Part shown: piece by piece, positions 33,863-42,319 of the stretch
Layout of the letters: each line of letters starts with the position of its first letter
Position numbering within the stretch: the stretch's first letter is position 1
Made by a program: the position numbers and the translations under genes
Notes under the pieces: generated by a model
Seen by the model: only the letters and a program-made list of their open reading frames with translations
Told to the model about the DNA's origin: nothing
The model's database searches: none
Source of the DNA: Lacticaseibacillus brantae DSM 23927
GTDB lineage: Bacteria; Bacillota; Bacilli; Lactobacillales; Lactobacillaceae
Length of the DNA stretch: 64,000 nucleotides
NCBI RefSeq assembly: GCF_001436115.1
Contig: NZ_AYZQ01000001.1
Span: 124,001 to 188,000, forward strand
Direction: 5' to 3'

Positions 33863-35440
33863 ATGACACCAAATGAATTAAAACAAGAAGTCAGCAAGCG
33901 GCGCACGTTTGCGATTATTTCTCACCCGGATGCTGGGAAAACCACGATTACTGAACAACTGCTGCTTTTTGGTGGGGTGATTCGTGAAGCCGGGACTGTT
34001 AAAGGGAAGAAGTCGGGGCATTTTGCCAAATCTGACTGGATGGAAATTGAAAAGCAGCGTGGGATTTCCGTCACCAGTTCAGTGATGCAGTTTGACTACC
34101 AAGGCAAACGAATTAACATCTTGGATACCCCGGGACACGAAGATTTCTCAGAAGATACCTATCGGACCTTGATGGCGGTGGATGCAGCCGTCATGGTGAT
34201 TGACTCAGCCAAGGGGATTGAAGCTCAGACGAAGAAACTCTTTCAAGTTGTCAAGCAACGCGGTATTCCGATTTTCACCTTTATGAACAAACTCGACCGA
34301 GATGGGCGGGAACCGTTAGACTTAATTGCTGAGCTCGAAGAATTACTGGGTATTGAAGGATATGCCATGAACTGGCCCATTGGGATGGGTAAGGGGCTTG
34401 AAGGGTTGTATGATCGGGCCAACAACCGGGTTGAATTGTACCGACCTAATGAGGACGGCGAACGGTATTTACCGCTTGACGAGACAGGTAACATTGCTGA
34501 AGATCAGCCTTTACGTGTGGATTCGATTTACAGCCAAACTCTCGACGACATTGAATTACTCAGTGATGCCGGGAATCAATTTGATTTAAAGAAAATTATG
34601 CGTGGGGACCAAACACCGGTCTTCTTTGGGTCAGCACTGACTAACTTTGGGGTGGAAACATTCCTCAACAGTTTCGTTGAGTATGCGCCAGAACCCGGTC
34701 CGCATAAGACGGAAGCGGGCGATGAAATCATGCCGACCGCGCCAGAATTCTCTGGTTTTGTCTTCAAAATTCAGGCCAATATGAATCCTGCCCACCGCGA
34801 TCGAATTGCGTTTGTGCGGATTGCCTCTGGCGAGTTTGAACGCGGGATGGATGTCACCCTCAATCGGACGCAGAAGCCCATGCGGCTAAATAATTCCACT
34901 GAATTCATGGCCGACAGCCGCGAACAAGTGACGACCGCGGTCGCAGGTGACATTGTCGGCTTATATGACACTGGGAACTTCCAAATCGGCGATACCATTT
35001 ATCAAGGTAAACAAGCGATTCAGTTTGAGAAATTGCCACAATTCACGCCGGAGTTATTCATGCGGGTGACGGCCAAGAACGTGATGAAGCAAAAGTCCTT
35101 CCACAAAGGGATGCAACAACTGGTGCAAGAAGGGGCGATTCAGCTCTATCGGACGTATAGTACTGATGACTATATTCTCGGTGCGGTTGGTCAACTGCAG
35201 TTTGAAGTGTTCCAATACCGGATGGCGCATGAATATAATTCTGAAGTGGTGATGACGCCAATCGGCTCTCGGATTGCCCGGTGGATTAATCCAGAGCAGT
35301 TGGATGAAAAGATGAGCAGCTCGCGGAACTTGCTGGTGAAGGATTTAGCCGGTGCCCCGTTATTCCTCTTTGAGAATCAATATGCTGAACGATGGTTCGT
35401 GGACAAGTACCCTGATGTGACATTGACCGCTAAGCTCTAA
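33863..35440 (+). CDS. prfC: peptide chain release factor 3, 525 aa
   Basis: A translational GTPase: [15 protein letters not shown] (P-loop), RGISVTSSV (switch I), [16 protein letters not shown] (G3), NKLDRDGR (G4) and the domain layout and length of RF3. AGAGAGG precedes the ATG. RF3 recycles RF1/RF2 from the ribosome after peptide release. It is monocistronic. Confidence 0.96.
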   Translation: MTPNELKQEVSKRRTFAIISHPDAGKTTITEQLLLFGGVIREAGTVKGKKSGHFAKSDWMEIEKQRGISVTSSVMQFDYQGKRINILDTPGHEDFSEDTYRTLMAVDAAVMVIDSAKGIEAQTKKLFQVVKQRGIPIFTFMNKLDRDGREPLDLIAELEELLGIEGYAMNWPIGMGKGLEGLYDRANNRVELYRPNEDGERYLPLDETGNIAEDQPLRVDSIYSQTLDDIELLSDAGNQFDLKKIMRGDQTPVFFGSALTNFGVETFLNSFVEYAPEPGPHKTEAGDEIMPTAPEFSGFVFKIQANMNPAHRDRIAFVRIASGEFERGMDVTLNRTQKPMRLNNSTEFMADSREQVTTAVAGDIVGLYDTGNFQIGDTIYQGKQAIQFEKLPQFTPELFMRVTAKNVMKQKSFHKGMQQLVQEGAIQLYRTYSTDDYILGAVGQLQFEVFQYRMAHEYNSEVVMTPIGSRIARWINPEQLDEKMSSSRNLLVKDLAGAPLFLFENQYAERWFVDKYPDVTLTAKL

Positions 35441-35448
35441 GCCAAAAA

Positions 35449-35495
35449 TAAAAGCACAAACAATTCCCGAATTGAGGAGTTGTTTGTGCTTTTTA
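35449..35495. terminator. bidirectional terminator
   Basis: AAAAGCACAAACAA / TTGTTTGTGCTTTT arms between prfC and the convergent MucBP/SH3 gene. Confidence 0.88.
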
Positions 35496-36542
35496 GTATT
35501 TAATCTTGAGATATTCCGCCTGGACCCAATTGCCAGATTGCAGTTGATACCACAGACTGGTGGCAAACGCGCGCTCTTCAAGCAAGGCAACCTTCGTGCC
35601 ATTAGCCAGCCGTGTCAGGCGTTGTCCGTAAGGAGCGTCCCACTGCATTGTCCCGGCACTCGGGCCATCAATCACTGCCGCATGCGCAAAGGGACTGGAT
35701 TGTGATTCGAAATGCAGTTGTGGTTGATCTAAACTGGGAGTTGGCAAGATGTATGGGTTGTGGTCTTGCAAGGTTGTATCGCTTGCTGTGAGCCAGCTAT
35801 TGCCGCCAACATTCAACCACATGGTGCCATTGGTTGTTTCTCGAGCAAGAATGAAGACTTGCCAGACGGATCCCGCGGGCAATAATGTGGCTAAAGGCTG
35901 CTCGGCTTGCGGTTGCTCAAACACGGCTTTTGCCTTATCTAGATGCACATAGGTCGAAGTCGGGGCTGGATTTGATTCCAGTTGATTGAGTTCGTAAGTG
36001 AAAGTAATGGTCTGACTGGTATCAGTGAAGATGCCGCGTTGTTCTGGCTTATCCTGGACGTGTTGGCGTTGGTCGGGTAATGCTTCAGCGGTAAAAGCTG
36101 CGTTGATGTTGCCCAGTAAATATTCTGGCGGGGCGATTAGCCGATGGTTGGTGTCGCGATGATAAACGATGACCGGCGCCGCAAGGCTTTCTTCATAATA
36201 CAGAATGACTTTTTGCTTGCCATTGATGAAATGATCGGTGAAACCGACAACTTCAGAAAGCAATCGACCAGGAAGCTGGTGCCAAGTCAACTCAAAAGGC
36301 GCCCCAACTTCAGCGGTAAAAAGTTGCGGCGGCAAGAGGTTTGATTCAGTAAATCGATCTTGATAATAAACGCTGATACTAGCGCGAGCTTCAGCAATGC
36401 CAGTTTGCTCAGGCGCAACTGGAGCTGCCGGTTGCGGCTTTGGTTGGGCGTGTGGCACTGGTTCGGCCGCTGTGCTGTGGACGACGACCGGTTGGTCACG
36501 ATTTGGGCGTAACCACCGGCGGAGACGTTGCAATAAACTCAT
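35493..36542 (-). CDS. MucBP-like and SH3-like domain protein without signal peptide, 349 aa
   Basis: ATG 36542 is used; an in-frame TTG nine bases earlier abuts the AAGGAA site. After a basic N-terminus (RLRRWLRP) and a proline-rich linker come two MucBP-like units (ASISVYYQDRFTESNLLPP.. and a second near 130-205 ending TFTYELNQL) and two SH3-like repeats (YVHLDKAKAVFEQP.. and AVIDGPSAGTMQWDAP..). These domains normally sit on the cell surface, yet there is no hydrophobic signal or LPxTG. Co-transcribed with the DUF1827 gene 24 bases upstream. Confidence 0.65.
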   Translation of the reverse strand: MSLLQRLRRWLRPNRDQPVVVHSTAAEPVPHAQPKPQPAAPVAPEQTGIAEARASISVYYQDRFTESNLLPPQLFTAEVGAPFELTWHQLPGRLLSEVVGFTDHFINGKQKVILYYEESLAAPVIVYHRDTNHRLIAPPEYLLGNINAAFTAEALPDQRQHVQDKPEQRGIFTDTSQTITFTYELNQLESNPAPTSTYVHLDKAKAVFEQPQAEQPLATLLPAGSVWQVFILARETTNGTMWLNVGGNSWLTASDTTLQDHNPYILPTPSLDQPQLHFESQSSPFAHAAVIDGPSAGTMQWDAPYGQRLTRLANGTKVALLEERAFATSLWYQLQSGNWVQAEYLKIKY

Positions 36543-36566
36543 AGGGGACAATTCCTTTGGCCGTGA

Positions 36567-36854
36567 TTAGGCAGATTGGGTTTGCGGAATTGAAATCTCC
36601 GCGAGCTTTGGTCCATAAATGACGGAAACCTGATCACTATTTAAATCAGTGAGTTTCTCAATCGCAAAAGCGACTTCCGCTTTTTGAATGTTACGTTTTT
36701 CGTTAGTGAGTAACAGTTCTGAATGATTTTGTGCCTTTGTGAAAATGACTGTGGTCTGACCAAGAGAATAGACATGCACAGTTTGAGCATCGGTATGAGC
36801 GAGTTGTTGCGACACCAGATTTGCAAAGCTGTTCGTGACATCAATCAAACGCAT
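36567..36854 (-). CDS. DUF1827 family protein, 95 aa
   Basis: ATG 36854 with AAAGGAG upstream. The sequence MRLIDVTNSFANLVSQQLAH, VYSLGQTTVIFTKAQNHSEL and VSVIYGPKL agree with the DUF1827 family of lactobacilli and streptococci. No function is known. A TATAAT -10 (minus strand) is at 36893-36898. It heads a two-gene unit with the MucBP/SH3 protein. Confidence 0.75.
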   Translation of the reverse strand: MRLIDVTNSFANLVSQQLAHTDAQTVHVYSLGQTTVIFTKAQNHSELLLTNEKRNIQKAEVAFAIEKLTDLNSDQVSVIYGPKLAEISIPQTQSA

Positions 36855-36952
36855 AAAGGTCGCTCCTTTCTTCAATACAAGGCTATGGTTATATTATAAA
36901 GCAAACGGTGTCACTTGCCTAACGAAAACGGTCGCATTTGGCATTGACCACA

Positions 36953-36984
36953 AAAAAAGCACTGACATAATTGTCAGTGCTTTT
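36953..36984 (-). terminator. terminator of clpE
   Basis: AAAAAGCACTGACA / TGTCAGTGCTTTTT with a short loop, directly after the clpE stop. Confidence 0.92.
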
Positions 36985-36989
36985 TGAAA

Positions 36990-39230
36990 TTAAGCTTTAT
37001 CTTCTTTTGTTGATGGTGCTTCAACCTTAGCGGCTTCAGTAATGGCAATTTCGCCGTTATTGATGCGGGCTTCTAATTGCTTAGCGGTCGGGTGATCAAG
37101 ATAGAAGTCTGCGACCCGATCTTCAATCTGCTCCTGGATGACCCGACGCAATGGCCGTGCCCCCATAGCAGGATTGAACCCAAGCTCCACAAGCTTCTCT
37201 TTGACAGGTTCGGTGACATGAATCTCCAATCCTTGGTCATGGATAGTGGCGTTAGTTTCTGCAACCATCAATGAAACAATCTTCAACAAGCTTTCCTTGC
37301 TGAGTGGTTGGAATTCGATAATGTCATCGAAACGGTTCAAGAATTCCGGCTTGAAGTAGTTACCCAACTGGTCCATCACACTGTGAGTCGTGCCAGAAGA
37401 AATGGCACCAAAGCCAACGTTGGCTTCAGCATCGGTTGCCCCAGCATTTGATGTCATGATAATGATCGTGTCCTTAAAGGAAACCGTCCGACCTTGACTA
37501 TCCGTCAAACGACCATCGTCAAGGATTTGTAAGAACATGTTCATCACGTCAGGGTGAGCCTTTTCAATTTCATCCAACAGAATCAAGCTGTAAGGATTGC
37601 GCCGAACTTGTTCGGTTAATTGGCCAGCTTCTTCATAGCCAACATAACCAGGAGGCGAACCGATGAGCTTAGACACACTGAATTTTTCCATGTACTCAGA
37701 CATGTCAAAGCGAATCATCGCTTCCTCAGAGCCAAAGAGTTCCTTGGCTAATTGCTTAGCTAATTCCGTCTTACCAACACCGGTAGGGCCAACAAACAGG
37801 AAGGAGCCAATCGGGCGCCCAGTCTTGTTAAAACCAATCCGATTACGGCGAATGGCCCGAGCAACCTTATCAACGGCCGGATCTTGACCAATCACGTGGG
37901 CTTCAAGGTCAGGACCCAAGTTCTTCAATTGGGCTTGTTCTTGAGCCTTTAACTCACCAACAGGAATATTTGTTCGTTGTTCAACGATCTTTTCCATGTC
38001 AGTTTCTGTGACAGTTGGCATGTCTTCCTTAGCCACAGTTTCTTCATGCTTTTGCATGTCCTGTAACTTGGTGACTTGGTCCCGATAGAAGGCAGCTTTC
38101 TCATAATCTTCAGCCTTTAAAGCGGCTTGTTTCTGAGATTCAGCGTTAGCAATCTTGTCTTGCAAGGTCTGTGGGTCAACAGCTGTAATCGTCAAGTTCT
38201 TGCGTGAACCAGCTTCATCGAGCAAGTCGATGGCCTTATCTGGCAGGAACCGATCTTGAATGTAACGATTAGAAAGCGTTGCTGCTGCCTTAATCGCTTG
38301 TGGGGTGTAACGCACGTGATGATAATCCTCATAACGCGGTTGCAGACCCTTCAAGATTTCAACGGTTTCATCAACAGTCGGTTCATCAACTTGGACGGGT
38401 TGAAGCCGACGCGCTAAAGCAGAGTCTTTCTCAATCGTCCGATATTCGTTGTTGGTTGTGGCCCCAACAAGTTGGAGTTCGCCACGAGCAAGGGCAGGCT
38501 TAAGCACATTTCCTGCATCCATACCGCCTTCAGCGTTACCAGCGCCAACGATTTCGTGAATTTCATCAATGAACAGAATGACATTCTTGTTCTTCTTCAA
38601 TTCATCCATTAATTGTTGCATCCGTTGTTCAAACTGACCCCTGACACCAGTGCCTTGAACGAGAGAAACCACGTCCAAACGCACAACTTGACGATCTTGG
38701 AGTTTGGCTGGCACATCGCCATTAGCAATCTTTAAAGCCAAACCTTCAACAACCGCCGTCTTACCAACACCAGCTTCACCAATAAGAACAGGGTTGTTCT
38801 TGGTCCGCCGGTTGAGAATTTCAATGACACGCGCGATTTCTTCATCACGTCCGATGACGGGATCGATTTCGCCATGCCGAGCTTGTTCAGTTAAATCAAC
38901 ACCAAATTGGCCGAGTAAACCGTCGCCTTTTCGGCCATTGTTGTTACGCCGTCCGCCGCCACCGTTGCGACCACTTTGAGTAGCTGGCCGTTGGGGTTCG
39001 GAAGGTTGTCCTTGTTGATCCATACCTTGGTTCATCGCACGGAAGATATCATCCAAGCTATTGAAGCCAAAGGGATCGTTATTTGCATTTGTTGGATTCA
39101 TAGTGCCTCCTGCTTGATTCTTGAGAAGTTGGTAGCAGCTTTGGCAAAGATCAATCGTTTGCCGTTCACCATTCACATTCATCATTAAGTGAATCGTGGC
39201 TGGATTTTGATGACAATTCTCACAAAGCAA
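36990..39230 (-). CDS. clpE: ATP-dependent Clp protease ATP-binding subunit ClpE, 746 aa
   Basis: TTG start (the product begins with [14 protein letters not shown], as ClpE proteins do). An N-terminal zinc finger (CENC..CQSC) precedes a linker rich in Asn, Gly and Gln, then AAA domain 1 (Walker [14 protein letters not shown]), a UVR-like coiled segment ([23 protein letters not shown], in part) and AAA domain 2 ([25 protein letters not shown]). It unfolds substrates for ClpP after heat and other stress. The promoter has both CIRCE and CtsR sites. Monocistronic. Confidence 0.96.
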   Translation of the reverse strand: MLCENCHQNPATIHLMMNVNGERQTIDLCQSCYQLLKNQAGGTMNPTNANNDPFGFNSLDDIFRAMNQGMDQQGQPSEPQRPATQSGRNGGGGRRNNNGRKGDGLLGQFGVDLTEQARHGEIDPVIGRDEEIARVIEILNRRTKNNPVLIGEAGVGKTAVVEGLALKIANGDVPAKLQDRQVVRLDVVSLVQGTGVRGQFEQRMQQLMDELKKNKNVILFIDEIHEIVGAGNAEGGMDAGNVLKPALARGELQLVGATTNNEYRTIEKDSALARRLQPVQVDEPTVDETVEILKGLQPRYEDYHHVRYTPQAIKAAATLSNRYIQDRFLPDKAIDLLDEAGSRKNLTITAVDPQTLQDKIANAESQKQAALKAEDYEKAAFYRDQVTKLQDMQKHEETVAKEDMPTVTETDMEKIVEQRTNIPVGELKAQEQAQLKNLGPDLEAHVIGQDPAVDKVARAIRRNRIGFNKTGRPIGSFLFVGPTGVGKTELAKQLAKELFGSEEAMIRFDMSEYMEKFSVSKLIGSPPGYVGYEEAGQLTEQVRRNPYSLILLDEIEKAHPDVMNMFLQILDDGRLTDSQGRTVSFKDTIIIMTSNAGATDAEANVGFGAISSGTTHSVMDQLGNYFKPEFLNRFDDIIEFQPLSKESLLKIVSLMVAETNATIHDQGLEIHVTEPVKEKLVELGFNPAMGARPLRRVIQEQIEDRVADFYLDHPTAKQLEARINNGEIAITEAAKVEAPSTKEDKA

Positions 39231-39284
39231 TGGTTGCTCACAACCTTTCTATGAAAAAATTAACGGGCAATAAGTCGTCTTTCA

Positions 39285-39301
39285 TTTGACCTTTCTTGAC
39301 C
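39285..39301 (-). promoter_or_regulatory. CtsR operator of clpE
   Basis: TTTGACCTTTCTTGACC on the plus strand, i.e. GGTCAAGAAAGGTCAAA as read toward clpE. This matches the CtsR heptad direct repeat. It lies directly downstream of the -10 box. Confidence 0.85.
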
Positions 39302-39309
39302 TTGAAAAT

Positions 39310-39337
39310 AGTATACACCCACAAAAATAAAAATCAA
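39310..39337 (-). promoter_or_regulatory. clpE promoter
   Basis: On the minus strand, TTGATT (39337-39332) and TATACT (39315-39310) are 16 bases apart, with TG just before the -10. CIRCE overlaps the -35 and the CtsR site covers the start region. Confidence 0.75.
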
Positions 39338-39361
39338 GCACTCGACACCTAAGAGTGCTAA
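39335..39361 (-). promoter_or_regulatory. CIRCE element (HrcA operator) at clpE
   Basis: CAAGCACTC-N9-GAGTGCTAA: the right half is a perfect CIRCE arm, the left has 7 of 9 positions, and the spacer is exactly nine bases. Confidence 0.8.
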
Positions 39362-39461
39362 TTTTTTAAGAATTTTTTTATCGGCGTGTCTTACAACGGA
39401 TTAGCTTAGCTTTCCATCTATATAATATGGTAACCTTAACCACAGAAAGGTGGCAAAGAAG

Positions 39462-39653
39462 ATGACTCAAGATTACGGGCAATTACTGGACCAACTCAGG
39501 TCTGGCGAAATTGATGAAATCACCGTTGCCCCAGAAGACTTTATGGCTTTCCGTGCGGTATGGACCAATTATCCAGCCCGCAAGGAGATTGTAGGGACTG
39601 CCAAACGGCATGGCGAAATTATTTACCACTACCAATCGAATGAAACCCGCTAA
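39462..39653 (+). CDS. uncharacterised small protein upstream of ptsH, 63 aa
   Basis: ATG 39462 follows AAGGTGG by 11 bases; GTG 39450 in frame is the alternative. A TATAAT -10 is at 39421-39426. The product (MTQDYGQLLDQLRSGEIDEI to YHYQSNETR) is soluble and mixed helix-strand; the middle holds APEDFMAFRAVWTNYPARKE. No family function is known. It lies 106 bases before ptsH, with a promoter in between. Confidence 0.7.
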   Translation: MTQDYGQLLDQLRSGEIDEITVAPEDFMAFRAVWTNYPARKEIVGTAKRHGEIIYHYQSNETR

Positions 39654-39667
39654 ATTAACAAAAAGGG

Positions 39668-39696
39668 TTGTCCATATTCGCTAAAAATGGTAAGGT
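39668..39696 (+). promoter_or_regulatory. candidate ptsHI promoter
   Basis: TTGTCC (39668-39673) and TAAGGT (39691-39696), 17-base spacer, about 64 bases before ptsH. Confidence 0.5.
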
Positions 39697-39759
39697 TTAC
39701 AAGAAACCGGGGCCCATTCGGTCGCGGGTGAACACATCTATTTAAAGGAGCAGATACTC

Positions 39760-40026
39760 ATGGAAAAACGCGATTTTAATATTGTTGCAGAAACAGGGAT
39801 TCACGCACGTCCAGCTACATTGTTGGTTCAAACAGCTTCTAAGTTTAACTCAGATGTTAACCTTGAATACAAGGGTAAGTCAGTTAACTTGAAGTCTATC
39901 ATGGGTGTTATGAGCTTAGGTGTTGGCCAAGGTGCTGATGTGACAATCACAGCCGAAGGCGCTGACGAAGCCGATGCTATTGCTGCAATCGAAGACACCA
40001 TGAAAAAGGAAGGCTTAGCTAACTAA
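39760..40026 (+). CDS. ptsH: phosphocarrier protein HPr, 88 aa
   Basis: AAAGGAG precedes the [12 protein letters not shown] contains the His-15 phosphorylated by Enzyme I, and [16 protein letters not shown] the Ser-46 phosphorylated by HPr kinase in Gram-positives. HPr passes phosphate to sugar EII components, and its Ser-P form is the CcpA co-repressor. Its stop overlaps the ptsI start (TAATGA). Confidence 0.98.
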   Translation: MEKRDFNIVAETGIHARPATLLVQTASKFNSDVNLEYKGKSVNLKSIMGVMSLGVGQGADVTITAEGADEADAIAAIEDTMKKEGLAN

Positions 40027-41750
40027 TGACAACGACACTGAAAGGGATCGCTGCTAGCGATGGCATCGCAACCGCGAAAGCCTACATGTTAGTGCAACCC
40101 GATTTGTCATTTTCTAAGTCTTCTATTGATGATCCAGAAAAAGAAATCGACCGTTTGCACGCGGCATTGTCGCAAAGTAACGATGAATTAAAGATTATCC
40201 GTGAAAAAGCTGCTGAATCCCTTGGGGAAGAAGAAGCTCAAGTTTTTGATGCCCACATGATGATTCTGGCAGACCCAGAATTTACTGGCGCCATTGAAAG
40301 CAAAATCAAGGATGACAAAGAAAATGCTGAAGCTGCTTTAAAAGACGTTTCAGATATGTTTATTGCGACTTTCGAAGCCATGACAGATAATGCCTACATG
40401 CAAGAACGGGCAGCTGACGTCCGAGACGTTTCAACTCGGGTGTTAGCTCACCTTTTAGGTGTTACATTACCTAATCCAGCTTTGATTAATGAAGAAGTCA
40501 TCGTTGTGGCGCACGATTTGACGCCTAGCGATACAGCGCAATTAAACAAGAAATTTGTCAAGGCGTTCGTCACCGACATCGGTGGTCGGACTGCGCACTC
40601 CGCTATTATGGCGCGGTCATTGGAAATTCCTGCTGTCGTTGGTACGCAATCCATCACCGAAAGTGTGAAGGAAGGCCAAATGCTTGGCGTTAACGGTTTA
40701 ACCGGTGAAGTCATTGTTGATCCTAGTGATGCTGATATTGCTGAATTCAACAAAGAAGCGAAAGCTTACGCTGACCAGAAGGCTGAATGGGAGACCTTGA
40801 AGACAGCGACATCGATTACTGCTGATGGTAAGCATTATGATGTTGCCGCTAACATTGGGACACCAAAGGACCTTGATGGCGTTTTAGCCAATGGGGCTGA
40901 AGGTATCGGTTTGTACCGGACAGAATTTTTGTACATGGATTCTGCCGAATTACCAACTGAAGATGACCAATTCGAAGCGTACAAGAAGGTTCTTGAAACC
41001 ATGAATCCAAAGCCTGTTGTTGTACGGACAATGGATATCGGCGGCGACAAGCACTTGCCATACTTGCCATTACCTGAAGAAGATAACCCATTCTTGGGCT
41101 ACCGGGCTATCCGGATTAGTCTTGATCGTCAAGATATCTTCCGGACGCAACTGCGCGCACTCCTGCGCGCCAGTGCTTTCGGGAACTTGCGGATCATGTT
41201 CCCAATGATTGCGACGATTCAGGAATTTGAAGCAGCCAAGAAGATTTTCCTTGAAGAAAAAGCCAACTTACAAAAAGATGGCGTTAAAGTCAGTGATGAC
41301 ATCCAATTAGGGATTATGATTGAAATTCCTGCTGCGGCTGTTTTGGCTGATCAATTCGCTAAGCATGTTGACTTCTTCTCTATCGGGACCAATGACTTGA
41401 TTCAGTACACTATGGCTGCTGATCGGGGCAATGAACATGTTTCTTACCTCTATCAACCATACAATCCTTCAATTTTGCGCTTAGTCAAGAATGTTATTGA
41501 TGCAGCACACAAAGAAGGTAAGTGGGCAGGCATGTGTGGGGAAGCCGCTGGTGACCCAATCATGGTGCCAATCTTATTAGGCATGGGCTTAGATGAATAC
41601 TCAATGTCGGCAACTTCTGTCTTGAAAATTCGCAGTCTGATGAAACGTTTATCAACTGCCGATATGGCTAAGATGGCTGACGTTGCTTTAAATGAAAATA
41701 TCTCCAATGATGACAATGCTGCCTTAGTTAAGAAGACGACAGGCCAATAG
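40026..41750 (+). CDS. ptsI: phosphoenolpyruvate-protein phosphotransferase (Enzyme I), 574 aa
   Basis: The ATG shares a base with the ptsH stop. [21 protein letters not shown], given in part, has the active-site His near residue 190. [23 protein letters not shown] and GEAAGDP with the catalytic Cys (MCGEAAGDP) complete the C-terminal PEP-binding barrel. It takes phosphate from PEP to HPr, the entry step of the sugar phosphotransferase system. Followed by a terminator. Confidence 0.98.
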   Translation: MTTTLKGIAASDGIATAKAYMLVQPDLSFSKSSIDDPEKEIDRLHAALSQSNDELKIIREKAAESLGEEEAQVFDAHMMILADPEFTGAIESKIKDDKENAEAALKDVSDMFIATFEAMTDNAYMQERAADVRDVSTRVLAHLLGVTLPNPALINEEVIVVAHDLTPSDTAQLNKKFVKAFVTDIGGRTAHSAIMARSLEIPAVVGTQSITESVKEGQMLGVNGLTGEVIVDPSDADIAEFNKEAKAYADQKAEWETLKTATSITADGKHYDVAANIGTPKDLDGVLANGAEGIGLYRTEFLYMDSAELPTEDDQFEAYKKVLETMNPKPVVVRTMDIGGDKHLPYLPLPEEDNPFLGYRAIRISLDRQDIFRTQLRALLRASAFGNLRIMFPMIATIQEFEAAKKIFLEEKANLQKDGVKVSDDIQLGIMIEIPAAAVLADQFAKHVDFFSIGTNDLIQYTMAADRGNEHVSYLYQPYNPSILRLVKNVIDAAHKEGKWAGMCGEAAGDPIMVPILLGMGLDEYSMSATSVLKIRSLMKRLSTADMAKMADVALNENISNDDNAALVKKTTGQ

Positions 41751-41758
41751 TCTCAATT

Positions 41759-41791
41759 TACCGCTGAAATTTCGATTTCGGCGGTTTTTTT
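41759..41791 (+). terminator. terminator of ptsHI
   Basis: ACCGC-T-GAAA / TTTC-G-GCGGT followed by seven T. Confidence 0.85.
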
Positions 41792-41802
41792 GTGCTTAAA
41801 TG

Positions 41803-41853
41803 TTGACACCTGACGTTTACAATTGTAATATTTAAATGTAGTTTACAAGTGTA
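41803..41853 (+). promoter_or_regulatory. copYB promoter with two cop boxes
   Basis: TTGACA (41803-41808), 17-base spacer, TAATAT (41826-41831). TACAATTGTA (41818-41827) overlaps the -10, and TACAAGTGTA (41844-41853) lies at the start region. Both match the CopY operator TACAnnTGTA exactly. Repression relieved by copper is the expected control. Confidence 0.9.
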
Positions 41854-41866
41854 AATGGAGGCTGAT

Positions 41867-42319
41867 ATGGAAACTTTAACCGCAGAAATATCGCAATCAG
41901 AATGGGAAGTCATGCGTGTCATTTGGACACTCAAAGGGGTTTCAAGTCATTTACTGGTTGAAATTCTGAGTGAGAAAATGGGTTGGAAAGCCGCGACCAC
42001 AAAGACTTTTCTGGGTCGGTTAGTGAAGAAGGGGGCGTTGGCGACTGAAAAGCAGGGCCGAGAATTCTTCTATACGGCAACAATTCCGGAACAGTCAGCG
42101 ATGGATCAAACGGTCCAGGCGTTGTTTGATCATCTATGTGAGATGAAGGTGGGAACTACAATCGATCATCTCTTGCAGCATGTCACATTGTCCCAAAGTG
42201 ATATTGCCCAGTTGCAGGCTCAATTGGCGATGCTGGCTGTTGACGCGCCACTCACCGTTCCATGTAATTGTTTACCAGAAGATTGTGATGCAGAGGAGAT
42301 GACGAATCATGGCAACTAA
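41867..42319 (+). CDS. copY: CopY-type copper-responsive repressor, 150 aa
   Basis: ATG 41867 follows GGAGGCTG. An N-terminal winged helix of the BlaI/MecI/CopY family (ISQSEWEVMRVIWTLKGVSS, KAATTKTFLGRLVKKGAL) leads to a C-terminal cysteine motif, PCNCLPEDC. The classic CxCx4CxC has four Cys, here only three remain (the last position is Ala-Glu). It should repress its own operon until copper displaces zinc. Its 3' end overlaps copB by 11 bases. Confidence 0.92.
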   Translation: METLTAEISQSEWEVMRVIWTLKGVSSHLLVEILSEKMGWKAATTKTFLGRLVKKGALATEKQGREFFYTATIPEQSAMDQTVQALFDHLCEMKVGTTIDHLLQHVTLSQSDIAQLQAQLAMLAVDAPLTVPCNCLPEDCDAEEMTNHGN

